Of a stretch of DNA of 64,000 bases, positions 29,339 to 37,149 are shown in pieces (within the stretch, counting starts at the first letter, position 1; each line of letters opens with the position of its first letter). Source of the DNA: a bacterium (GTDB lineage: Bacteria; Auribacterota; Tritonobacteria; UBA1439). The stretch lies in NCBI GenBank assembly GCA_028716845.1, contig JAQUPF010000001.1, positions 311,590 to 375,589 of the forward strand, written 5' to 3'. The notes beneath the pieces were generated by a model that was given only the letters and a program-made list of their open reading frames with translations, was not told where the DNA came from and made no database searches. The translations under genes and the position numbers were made by a program.

Positions 29339-29584
29339 ATGCCGTTCACGGGAAAACAGCGGGACATCCTTAAACTCATGCGCAACACCGTGCGGAGCTA
29401 CCAGACGCTCAGCATCGGAAGCGCTCACGGCCTCCAGCGCCTGGCGAAGGATTACTTCGACATCGAGATCGACATCCAGCCGACGATCGAGGCGGTCCGG
29501 AGCCGGCGGGGCGACCTGATCTACGCCGAGCTCGCCCGGCTCCAGGGGATCATCGGCGAGATCGAGAAGCGGGGCGCGCGATGA
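29339..29584 (+). CDS. Small alpha-helical protein of unknown function, coupled to glycosyltransferase
   Basis: 81 residues, MPFTGKQRDILKLMRNT..., predicted mostly helical, with no signal peptide, membrane segment or metal motif. I do not recognise the family. It is preceded by a good promoter (29256-29285), and its stop overlaps the start of the glycosyltransferase by 4 nt (ATGA). It is therefore probably real and co-translated. Its ribosome site is weak (GGGTGG). It could modulate the transferase, but the sequence does not show how. Confidence 0.6.
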   Translation: MPFTGKQRDILKLMRNTVRSYQTLSIGSAHGLQRLAKDYFDIEIDIQPTIEAVRSRRGDLIYAELARLQGIIGEIEKRGAR

Positions 29585-30342
29585 CGGCCGCGCGGAAGGC
29601 GCTCATCGTCATCGGGACGTATAACGAGCGGGAGAACATCCGCGAGCTCGTGGAGCGCGTCCTCGGCCTGGCGCTGGGGTTCCACATCCTCATCATCGAC
29701 GACAACTCGCCGGACGGCACCGGCCGGATCGCCGACGAGCTCGCCGACGCGCATCCCGAGGTCGGCGTCATCCACCGCCCCTCGAAGATGGGCCTCGGCA
29801 CCGCGTACCTGGCGGGATTCCGTCACGGCATCGAGCGCGGCTACGACCTCCTCCTCACCATGGACGCCGACTTCTCGCACGACCCCGCCGTCCTCCCGCG
29901 CCTCCTCGAGGCGGCGGAGACGCACGATCTCGTCATCGGCTCCCGCTACGTCCGCGGCGGCGGCGTGGTCAACTGGCCCTGGCACCGGAAGCTCGTGAGC
30001 CGCGGGGGGAGCATCTACGCCCGGCTCGTCACCGGCCTCCCCGTCGCCGACGCGACGGGGGGATTCAACTGCTACCGGAGCGAGGTCCTCCGGGCGATCG
30101 GCCTGGACGGCATCAGGTCCGAGGGGTACGCCTTCCACATCGAGATGAAGCACAAGGCCCGGCGGAAGGGGTTCCGCATTTGCGAGATCCCGATCACGTT
30201 CGTGGACCGGACGCTCGGGAAATCCAAGATGTCGAAACGGATCTTCCTCGAGGCGATCGGTCGCTGCTGGAAGATCCGCTTCAGCGGCCGGGACCGTTCA
30301 CCGTCCCCCCCCGCGCGTACAGGGCGAGGGCGAGCTTCCTGA
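29581..30342 (+). CDS. Polyprenol-phosphate mannosyltransferase-like GT2 (dolichol-P-mannose synthase family)
   Basis: 253 residues, GT2 fold. IGTYNERENI (about 11-20), IIDDNSPDGT (about 38-47), the metal-binding DADFSHDP (about 98-105) and the late SEGYAFHIEMKHKA segment match DPM1-type polyprenol monophosphomannose synthases. There is no C-terminal membrane domain. It would transfer a sugar from a GDP- or UDP-sugar to polyprenyl phosphate at the inner membrane. The product could feed the GT39-like transferase encoded on the opposite strand. The last 62 nt overlap the 3' end of that convergent gene. Confidence 0.87.
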   Translation: MTAARKALIVIGTYNERENIRELVERVLGLALGFHILIIDDNSPDGTGRIADELADAHPEVGVIHRPSKMGLGTAYLAGFRHGIERGYDLLLTMDADFSHDPAVLPRLLEAAETHDLVIGSRYVRGGGVVNWPWHRKLVSRGGSIYARLVTGLPVADATGGFNCYRSEVLRAIGLDGIRSEGYAFHIEMKHKARRKGFRICEIPITFVDRTLGKSKMSKRIFLEAIGRCWKIRFSGRDRSPSPPARTGRGRAS

Positions 30343-31843
30343 AGCGGCGCGCCTCCCGCTCCGGGAAATGCCCCTCCAGGAACGCCTCGATCTCCCGGTC
30401 GCCGTGGCCGCGGGTGTCATCCCCGACGAGGAGCCAGACCCGCTCCCGCCCCGCCGTGTAGCGGCGGAGCGTCTCCGCGAGGTCGTACCGGTCGCACTCC
30501 GCGATGCCGACCTGGCGCAGCCCCCCCCGGTAGTAGATGTTGAGCGGGATCATGTGGCCCGCGATGTTGACGAGGACGAGGTCGCCCCGCCGCTCGCCCG
30601 CGGCGATGACGGCCGCGGCGGCGCGGAAATCCGGCTTCGAGTGGTCGTTGTCGAAGACGCCGGGATAGAAGGGGAACGGGGCGGCGGCGAGGGAGACGGC
30701 GCAGACGGCCGCCGCGAGGAGCGCCCGCGCCCACGCCCCGCGGAGCGCCCAGACGGCTCCCGCCGCGAGGAGCAGGACGCCCGACGCCTCCCACATGTGG
30801 TACCGGGGCTTCATGTACCAGAGCGTCCACCTGAGGGCGCCGAAGGCGGCGATCACGCCGAGCGGGACGAGGAGGAGGAGGAGCGCGAAGGCGACCGCGC
30901 GCCCCTTTCCCCGCCGGACGAGGCGGACGGAGCCCGCCGCGAGGAGGGCGGCGAGACCCCCCCCGACCGCGCGCCGGACGCCGTCGCCGACGATCTCCCT
31001 GCTGTACATGGGGCCGAGGACGAGCGAGTCCGCGATGTACCGCAGGCCGGCGAGCGTCGCCCGGATGAACGCCCCCGCCTCCGCGGGGCCCGGCGGCGCG
31101 TACCCGCTCGAGACGGCGAGCTGTTTCCCGAAGGCGAGGGCGAGCCAGGGGAGGCAGAGCCCCGCCGCCGCGGCCATGCTCAGCGCGAACGGCCGGAGGC
31201 GCGCGCGCGCGAAGACGAGGACGTAGAGGGCGTGTGCGGCGAGGACGAGAGCGGCGAAGTAGAAGCTGTAGCAAACGAGGAGCGCCGCGGCCGCGTAGGC
31301 CGCCCACGGTCCCGCCCCCCGCTCCGCGTCGAGGGCCCGGAGGAGCAGCCAGGAGGCGGCGACGGCCGCGCAGTTCGCCATCATGTAGGCGCGCGCCTCC
31401 TGCGAGAAGTAGATGTTGAGCGGGGAGACGGCGAGGAAGAGCGCCGCGAGGAGGGCGGGCACGGGGTCCCCGAACAGGCGGCGGCCGAGGAGGTAGAAGA
31501 GCGGCACGGCGAGGACACCGAGGACGGCGGAGAGCGAGCGGACGGCGAGGTCGCTCCCCCCGAACGCCTTCATCCATGCCGCGAGGGCGAGGAAGTAGGC
31601 GGGGGGCGTCCCCTCGTTCCGGACGCAGGCGCGCACGATGGCGCGGAGCGAGGGGCGGGGGTTCACGAACCGCCGGTGCGTCGCGTCCACGAGCGAGGCG
31701 GTCATGAAGTGCATGTCCACGCCCCGGGCATCGTAGACGGAGAACGCCTCGTCGCCCCAGAGGCCCTGGTGCGTGATGCCGGAGAAGCGCAGGCCGGCGG
31801 CGAGGGCGGTGACGAGGATGAGCGCGATCCGTTCCCGGTACAT
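30281..31843 (-). CDS. GT39/PMT-like membrane glycosyltransferase
   Basis: 520 residues with about 11-12 hydrophobic segments. The first periplasmic loop has the family motif GLWGDEAFS (about 27-35), with the acidic residue used in catalysis. FSQEARAYM (about 155-163) is the second conserved loop. These match the GT-C fold ArnT/PMT-like enzymes that use a polyprenyl-phosphate sugar as donor on the outer face of the inner membrane. The convergent, overlapping polyprenol-P-mannose synthase is the natural donor-making partner. The acceptor (lipid A, glycan or protein) cannot be told. An upstream promoter is predicted at 31870-31899. Confidence 0.8.
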   Translation of the reverse strand: MYRERIALILVTALAAGLRFSGITHQGLWGDEAFSVYDARGVDMHFMTASLVDATHRRFVNPRPSLRAIVRACVRNEGTPPAYFLALAAWMKAFGGSDLAVRSLSAVLGVLAVPLFYLLGRRLFGDPVPALLAALFLAVSPLNIYFSQEARAYMMANCAAVAASWLLLRALDAERGAGPWAAYAAAALLVCYSFYFAALVLAAHALYVLVFARARLRPFALSMAAAAGLCLPWLALAFGKQLAVSSGYAPPGPAEAGAFIRATLAGLRYIADSLVLGPMYSREIVGDGVRRAVGGGLAALLAAGSVRLVRRGKGRAVAFALLLLLVPLGVIAAFGALRWTLWYMKPRYHMWEASGVLLLAAGAVWALRGAWARALLAAAVCAVSLAAAPFPFYPGVFDNDHSKPDFRAAAAVIAAGERRGDLVLVNIAGHMIPLNIYYRGGLRQVGIAECDRYDLAETLRRYTAGRERVWLLVGDDTRGHGDREIEAFLEGHFPEREARRFRKLALALYARGGTVNGPGR

Positions 31844-31869
31844 GGCGGCCTCCGCGGCGGGACGGGGAT

Positions 31870-31899
31870 ATGCTAGCAGGGAGGCGGCCCGCCCAACAA
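31870..31899 (-). promoter_or_regulatory. Predicted promoter of the GT39-like gene
   Basis: Minus strand TTGTTG (31894-31899) and TAGCAT (31870-31875), 18 bp apart; the -10 ends about 26 bp before the ATG. Confidence 0.4.
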
Positions 31900-31929
31900 C
31901 GGGAAACGGCGGCCGCGTCCGTCGCGGAG

Positions 31930-32150
31930 AGCCGAAGCACCTCTTTCAAAGAGCCAATCCACCACGGATGCGCACGGATGATTACGGATTTCCACCGATA
32001 CGATTGAAGTCGGATCCGTGAGTATCCGTACGAATCCGTTTCAATCCGCGGCTCGTGGTTCATCGTTCTGCTGCGGCTCGTGCGATATACGAAGTGCGAA
32101 GGACGAACGACGAACTGCATTTTCAGGATCCGTGTTCGTCCATGGCCGAA
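31930..32150 (-). repeat. Family X repeat (inverted) joined to module C
   Basis: 31930-32062 is the reverse complement of 40858-40991, including the flanking AGCCGAAGCACCTCTTTCAA word, with few differences. It continues into module C (ATACGAAGTGCGAAGGACGA, about 32087-32106). No gene is seen in the 393-bp gap. Confidence 0.85.
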
Positions 32151-32212
32151 TGGCCGTTTTTTCGCCTGGTGACACGCCTGTGATTATCATGTGCGGATCG
32201 GTGAAGCGGTGG

Positions 32213-32218
32213 TACAAT
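32213..32218 (+). promoter_or_regulatory. -10 element before the first GH26-like gene
   Basis: TACAAT is followed 7 nt later by AGGAGGTGG, the strongest ribosome site in the window. No good -35 was seen. Confidence 0.4.
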
Positions 32219-32236
32219 GTATTTTAGGAGGTGGAC

Positions 32237-33580
32237 ATGTACATGCGCGCACTTGCTTCCGCTCTTCTCGCCGCGGCGATCGCCGCGGGCCCGGCACGGG
32301 GGGCCGTTTCCCTGGGGGTCTTTCTCGACGGCGCCCCCGACGCTCAGATAACGGGCCTCTTCGGCGCCACCCGCCCGCACGCCATCGTGCAGTACGCGCT
32401 GGTGTGGGCGTACTCGAACGCCGGCTCGCACACCGAGCTGATGAACAGGGTCCGCGGCAGGAACGCCACGCCGATGTGCGTCTGGGGCTCCGGCTGGGAG
32501 CGCAACCTGAACGACATCGCGAACGGCGCGCACGATGCGTACATCACGGGCATCGCGAACGCGGTGCGCGACTTCGGTCACCCGGTCATCCTCGCCTTCA
32601 ACGCGGAGTTCAACCTCACGACGAACCCCTACAACGCGAGCCATTACGGGAATGATGCCGGCGCTTACATCGCGGCGTGGAGGCATGTGGTCGACCGCTT
32701 CAGGGCAGCGGGCGCGACGAACGCGCAGTGGGCCTGGTGCCCGAACTACGCGTCGAATCCCCCCGCGTCCTGGAATCAGCCGGAGAACTACTATCCCGGC
32801 GACGAGTACGTGGACTGGCTCGGGACGCTCGGGTTCGACTGCAACTGGGCCGGCGGCGGCGGCACCGCGAACCTTTCATTCAACGATCTCTTCGGCCCCA
32901 TTCTCTCCTCCATGGCATCCCTCAAGCCCGATAAGCCGCAGATCGTGATGTGGTTCGCCACGGCGGGGAGCGCCGCGCAGAAGCCGGCGTGGATCCAGTC
33001 GAGCTACGGCTCGATGGCGAACTACCCGAACCTCCGGGCGGTGGTCTGGTACAACAAGAGGGACGATGCCCCCGCGAACGCCGATTACCGCGTCTGGGAC
33101 ACCGCCGGCGTGCAGGCGTCGGTGACGAACGCCTACAGGAACGCGATATCGGCCCCGCTCTTCCTCACCACCCTCCCCCCCTACGACGAGCTCGTCCCGA
33201 ACGGCAATGGGAACGGGGGCGGCGGCACGCTCGCCATCACGCCGTCGCCCGTGACGGTCTGGAGGGGCGACACGCTCAGCATCGGCTGGGCGTTCCAGGG
33301 GATCACGCAGCGCGTGGACGCCTACCTGCGCGTGACGACGCCCGAGGATGACCTCTACTACATGGACGCGAGGCAGCAATTCAACCTCCGCGTCGCGCCC
33401 GTCGCCTCCAACTACAACGTGAGCGGCAACCCCTCCGGCACGCTCCGGTTCACGGTCCCGCGGAACATCTCCGCCGGCGATTACACCTTCGAGGCGATGT
33501 GCGTCCCCGCGGGGCGCTCCGTCGCGGATCCGGCGAACTGGATCGGCGGGGCGGACGAGGATGTCGTCCAGGTCCGATAG
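32237..33580 (+). CDS. GH26-like secreted protein, copy 1 (nucleophile position changed)
   Basis: 447 residues from ATG 32237, 5 nt after AGGAGG. Signal peptide about 1-21. The domain resembles the GH26 (beta-mannanase) TIM barrel. VILAFNAEFN (about 115-124) aligns with the acid/base block IRWAHEPN of copy 2, keeping the Glu but losing the preceding His. WAWCPN and YYPGDEYVDWLG follow. At the nucleophile block, where copy 2 has GKPQGIFEFGS, this copy has DKPQIVMWFATAGS, so the Glu position is Trp in my alignment. A linker and a beta-rich C-terminal domain (about 330-447) end the protein. Possibly a carbohydrate-binding, non-hydrolytic member. Confidence 0.72.
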   Translation: MYMRALASALLAAAIAAGPARGAVSLGVFLDGAPDAQITGLFGATRPHAIVQYALVWAYSNAGSHTELMNRVRGRNATPMCVWGSGWERNLNDIANGAHDAYITGIANAVRDFGHPVILAFNAEFNLTTNPYNASHYGNDAGAYIAAWRHVVDRFRAAGATNAQWAWCPNYASNPPASWNQPENYYPGDEYVDWLGTLGFDCNWAGGGGTANLSFNDLFGPILSSMASLKPDKPQIVMWFATAGSAAQKPAWIQSSYGSMANYPNLRAVVWYNKRDDAPANADYRVWDTAGVQASVTNAYRNAISAPLFLTTLPPYDELVPNGNGNGGGGTLAITPSPVTVWRGDTLSIGWAFQGITQRVDAYLRVTTPEDDLYYMDARQQFNLRVAPVASNYNVSGNPSGTLRFTVPRNISAGDYTFEAMCVPAGRSVADPANWIGGADEDVVQVR

Positions 33581-33614
33581 CCCTCCGGCCGGTCTTCAGC
33601 CGCGCGCGGCGCCG

Positions 33615-35237
33615 ATGATGATTTATTCAGGTATCTTCCGCGGGACCGCCGCGCTGCTCTCCCTCGCCGCCGCGCTCCTTTCTCCGTCCCTCTCCGCCGC
33701 CCCCGAGCGGCCGGGGATCATGCTCGGCGCCTTCATCCCCGCCACGTGGGAATACGACGAGGACATCGAGGCGTTCGACGAGGCGGCAGGAAGATCCCAC
33801 ACCCACATCATGATCTTCTGCCATTTCAAGTACGATTTCTGGGAGGGGCCGTTCCTCCTCGAGAAGGTGGGCGAGAAGGAAAAGAGCCCCGTCATCTGCT
33901 GGCAGTCGGGTGACATCGAGGGGAGGCCGCACCCCGACTACTCCAACGCGAGTTTCATTAGGGGTGAACACGATGCGGTCATAAAGGACATGGCCCAGCA
34001 GGTGAAGCGGTTCATAGACCGGTTCGGCCTTCCGGTCTACATCCGCTGGGCGCACGAGCCGAACATCAAGAGCTCCCCCGCCTGGCCCGGCCACAAATGG
34101 AACAACCGGAGCGTGGAGGAGTACATCCAGATGTTCCGCCATGTCCACACGGTCTTTCACAAGGAACTGGACGAGGCGACGCGGGAGAAGGTTGTCTGGA
34201 CCTGGTCAGTGAACTACTTCGGCTCGAGGGAGGGCCTCGACACCTACAGCGACTGGAAGCGCCTCTACCCGGGCGACGACTTCGTGGACATGACCGGCCT
34301 GAGCGGCCTGAACTACGGCGACCACCCCACCGCGGGCCCCCGATTCCCCGTCACCGTCCAGTGGCTCTACCTCCCGATCCTCCGCGACATGATGGCCGGC
34401 GAGTACGGGGGCGGCGTCCCGCTCCGCGACATGGCGCGACTGACCGGCGGCAAGCCGCAGGGCATCTTCGAGTTCGGCAGCGTGGACAACGGGCCCTCGT
34501 ACGCGGGAGAGCTCGCGCGGTCGATGCCGGAGTACTTCTCGGCGATCCCGAAGGCGGACTGGATACGGCAGGGGTACGACGCCCTCGCGAATACGGAGGA
34601 GTTCGCCTTCGTCCGCCTCGTCCTCTGGTACAACGACATCGCGACGAGCGACGACGTGCTCTCCGACTACCGCGTCTCCCGGAACCCGAACAGAAAGGGT
34701 GAGGGCGAGGTGCCGGAACACGTCACGCGCGCCTACCGGGAGGCGATCCGCGATCCGGTCTTCCTCGACGCCCCCCTGACACTCGAGGAGATGACGCCCG
34801 GCGGATTCCACCGCGCGCGATCCATGCCGGTGCCGAGGACCTATCCGCAGCACGAGTTCTGGCCGAGCGTCCGCGACGGCGGGACGCTCCGCCGCGGCGA
34901 GACGCTCTCGGCCGCCTACTTCCTCCATCCGCCCTCGGCGGGGGGACGGTCCCGCTGCGACGCCTACGTCGCCGCCCGGCTGCCGGCGGGCGACCTGTTC
35001 GCCTTCGTCCCCCCCTCCAGATGGATCCCGTTCACGCTCAGCGGCGGTTCCGTCCCCGCCGCCCGGAAGGGCCTGGACGTCACCGGGGAGTCACGCGGGA
35101 TGGCCTTCGTGATGCGGCCCGGCGAGGGCCTCCCGTCCGGCTCGTACACCATCTACTCGATCCTCGTCCCGCCCGGCGCGGATCCGAGGGGCGGCGGGCC
35201 CGACCTGCGCGAATCCCGCTTCTCCCTCGCCGACTGA
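33615..35237 (+). CDS. GH26-like secreted glycoside hydrolase, copy 2 (both catalytic Glu present)
   Basis: 540 residues from ATG 33615 (MMIYSGIF...); 34 bp separate it from copy 1. Signal peptide about 1-29. The barrel begins PGIMLGAFIPATWEYDEDIEAFDE. The acid/base Glu lies in YIRWAHEPNIKSSPAWPGHKWN (about 138-158), WTWSVNYF and LYPGDDFVDMTGLSG follow, and the nucleophile Glu is in GKPQGIFEFGS (about 279-289). It is therefore the one copy of the three that looks fully catalytic. GH26 enzymes cleave beta-mannans or mixed beta-glucans. A C-terminal beta domain (about 410-540) with SGSYTIYSILVPPG is shared with copy 3. The ribosome site is poor. Confidence 0.8.
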   Translation: MMIYSGIFRGTAALLSLAAALLSPSLSAAPERPGIMLGAFIPATWEYDEDIEAFDEAAGRSHTHIMIFCHFKYDFWEGPFLLEKVGEKEKSPVICWQSGDIEGRPHPDYSNASFIRGEHDAVIKDMAQQVKRFIDRFGLPVYIRWAHEPNIKSSPAWPGHKWNNRSVEEYIQMFRHVHTVFHKELDEATREKVVWTWSVNYFGSREGLDTYSDWKRLYPGDDFVDMTGLSGLNYGDHPTAGPRFPVTVQWLYLPILRDMMAGEYGGGVPLRDMARLTGGKPQGIFEFGSVDNGPSYAGELARSMPEYFSAIPKADWIRQGYDALANTEEFAFVRLVLWYNDIATSDDVLSDYRVSRNPNRKGEGEVPEHVTRAYREAIRDPVFLDAPLTLEEMTPGGFHRARSMPVPRTYPQHEFWPSVRDGGTLRRGETLSAAYFLHPPSAGGRSRCDAYVAARLPAGDLFAFVPPSRWIPFTLSGGSVPAARKGLDVTGESRGMAFVMRPGEGLPSGSYTIYSILVPPGADPRGGGPDLRESRFSLAD

Positions 35238-35293
35238 TCCCCTCACCCGCGCTGCTGGCGCCGCCGCACAGGCGGTGCTATATTACGTTTGGA

Positions 35294-36889
35294 ATGAACG
35301 CGATGAGACCGATCCGCACGCTCCTCATGCCGGCGATTCTCCTCGCCGCGGGCGGCCCGGTCCGGGCGGAGGCGCCCGCCGGCCATCCCGGCATCATGCT
35401 CGGCGCATTCATACCGGCGGTGAACGGAGACGGAAAATACCGGGAATCGATCAAGGCGTTCGACGACGCCACGGGGAAACGGCACACGCACGTCATGATG
35501 TACTGCAACTTCACGTTCGACATCGACGCGTATCCGCATCTCGTCCGGCAGATTGTCGACGCCGGGAAGGTGCCGATCATCACCTGGCAGTCGGGGAACG
35601 AGATGGGGGGGGCCGATCCCCGTTATTCCAACGAGAGCTTCGTCAGGGGGGCGCACGACGCCGTCATCGATAAAATGGCGGAGCGGTGCGCGGAATTGCG
35701 TGAAACAATCTACATGCGCTGGGCGCACGAGATGAACATCAGGAGCGCCCCGGCGTGGCCGGGGCACGAATGGAACAGGGAGAGCCCCGACGATTTCATA
35801 CAGATGTGGCGGCACGTGCACGCGCGGTTCCGTAATAAGAAGGCGACGAACGTGAAATGGATCTGGTCGGTCAACTACGAGAGCTCGCCGGAATGGTTCA
35901 GCGACTACAACGTCCTCTACCCCGGCGACGATTACGTGGACATGATCGGCGTGAGCGGCCTGAACTACGGGAACCACCCCAACGCCGGGCCCCGCTTTCC
36001 CGTCACCGTCCAGTGGCTCTACCTGCCCCCGATGCGCGACCTCATGGCCGGGAGCTACGCCGCAGAGGACGCCGCGCGGACGCACCGCCGCCTCGCCGCG
36101 CTGGGCGGCGGCAAGCCGCAGGGATCGTTCAGCATCGGCACCGTCGGCGCGCCGTGGGAGACGACGGTGCCGGGCGGCTCGACCTCCTCCATCCCGAAGG
36201 CGGACTGGATCCTGCAGGGCTACGACGCCCTCGCCCACATGGAGGAATTCGGTTTCGTCAGGCTCCTCGTCTGGTACAACGACATCGCGACGAGCGGCGG
36301 GATCCCCTCCGATTTCCGCGCGGCCCGAAACCCCGGCAGGAGCGAGCCCCCCGTGCCCCCGCACATCACGGAGGCGTACGCCCGGGCGATCAGCGATCCG
36401 GTCTTCATCGAGGAGGAGCTCTCGTTCGAGGATATGGACCCGGGGCCGTTCCGCGAGGCGTCCTCGCTCGTCACGCCGGCCGACTACCCGCAGCACGAGT
36501 TCATGCTCGACGTGCGCCGCGGGGGAACGGTGCGGGCGGGAGGGAGCGTCTCGGGCGCCTATTTCCTCGTTCCGGCGATCGACACGGGCCCGCTCAACTG
36601 GGACACGGACGCCTACATCGTCGCGCGGTTGCCGAACGGCGAGTATTACGCCTTCATCCCGCCCGCGGCGTGGCGGCGCTTCGACCCGAACCTCGGCCCG
36701 CCGCCACCGACGGTGCGCCGGTTCAGCGTGAAGCGGCCCTCCCGCGGCATGGCCTTCGCCCAGCGGCTCGGCGCGGGGCTGCCCGGGGGCGAGTACACGG
36801 TCTATTCGGTCCTCGTGAAGCCCGGGACGGACCCGAGGGAGCCGGGGCAGCCCGATCTCAGGACGACCGCCTTCACCCTTTCGGATTGA
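35294..36889 (+). CDS. GH26-like secreted protein, copy 3 (nucleophile Glu replaced by Ser)
   Basis: 531 residues from ATG 35294 (or ATG 35303), with TATATT 10-15 bp upstream. Signal peptide about 1-25. It is the closest paralogue of copy 2. The acid/base block is intact (YMRWAHEMNIRSAPAWPGHEWN, about 140-160), as are LYPGDDYVDMIGVSGLNYG and GPRFPVTVQWLYLP. The nucleophile block reads GKPQGSFSIGT, with Ser where copy 2 has Glu. Retaining hydrolysis by the GH26 mechanism would not be expected. The C-terminal domain ends GEYTVYSVLVKPGTDP. It may bind glycans or act as a decoy or scaffold, and the small lipoprotein gene follows 7 bp later. Confidence 0.75.
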   Translation: MNAMRPIRTLLMPAILLAAGGPVRAEAPAGHPGIMLGAFIPAVNGDGKYRESIKAFDDATGKRHTHVMMYCNFTFDIDAYPHLVRQIVDAGKVPIITWQSGNEMGGADPRYSNESFVRGAHDAVIDKMAERCAELRETIYMRWAHEMNIRSAPAWPGHEWNRESPDDFIQMWRHVHARFRNKKATNVKWIWSVNYESSPEWFSDYNVLYPGDDYVDMIGVSGLNYGNHPNAGPRFPVTVQWLYLPPMRDLMAGSYAAEDAARTHRRLAALGGGKPQGSFSIGTVGAPWETTVPGGSTSSIPKADWILQGYDALAHMEEFGFVRLLVWYNDIATSGGIPSDFRAARNPGRSEPPVPPHITEAYARAISDPVFIEEELSFEDMDPGPFREASSLVTPADYPQHEFMLDVRRGGTVRAGGSVSGAYFLVPAIDTGPLNWDTDAYIVARLPNGEYYAFIPPAAWRRFDPNLGPPPPTVRRFSVKRPSRGMAFAQRLGAGLPGGEYTVYSVLVKPGTDPREPGQPDLRTTAFTLSD

Positions 36890-36896
36890 GCGGACG

Positions 36897-37133
36897 ATGA
36901 GAGCGATCGCCGTTTTCCTCGCGGCGTGCCTGCTGGCCGTCGCCGTCGCCTCGTGCGTCCAGGTTACGACCGCCCGGCGGGCGGAGACGGTCGCCCGCAC
37001 CGAGGAGGGGGAGGAGGCGCGCCGCTCCGAGGTCGTCGTGCGGACCTGGGGCTGGGACCTCCTCGGAGGCCTCCTCAAGGCGCTCTTCTTCCCGTTCAAG
37101 GTCCTCGGGAAGGCGGTGGACGCGATCACCTGA
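36897..37133 (+). CDS. Small lipoprotein of unknown function
   Basis: 78 residues. The signal sequence ends in a lipobox (AVASC, Cys20), so the mature protein should be a lipid-anchored peptide of about 59 residues. It has a charged middle (TARRAETVARTEEGEEARR) and an amphipathic or hydrophobic C-terminal helix (WDLLGGLLKALFFPFKVLGKAVDAI). No family is recognised. It starts 7 bp after GH26-like copy 3 and is probably co-transcribed with it. Confidence 0.7.
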   Translation: MRAIAVFLAACLLAVAVASCVQVTTARRAETVARTEEGEEARRSEVVVRTWGWDLLGGLLKALFFPFKVLGKAVDAIT

Positions 37134-37149
37134 GGCCCCCGGCATTGCC

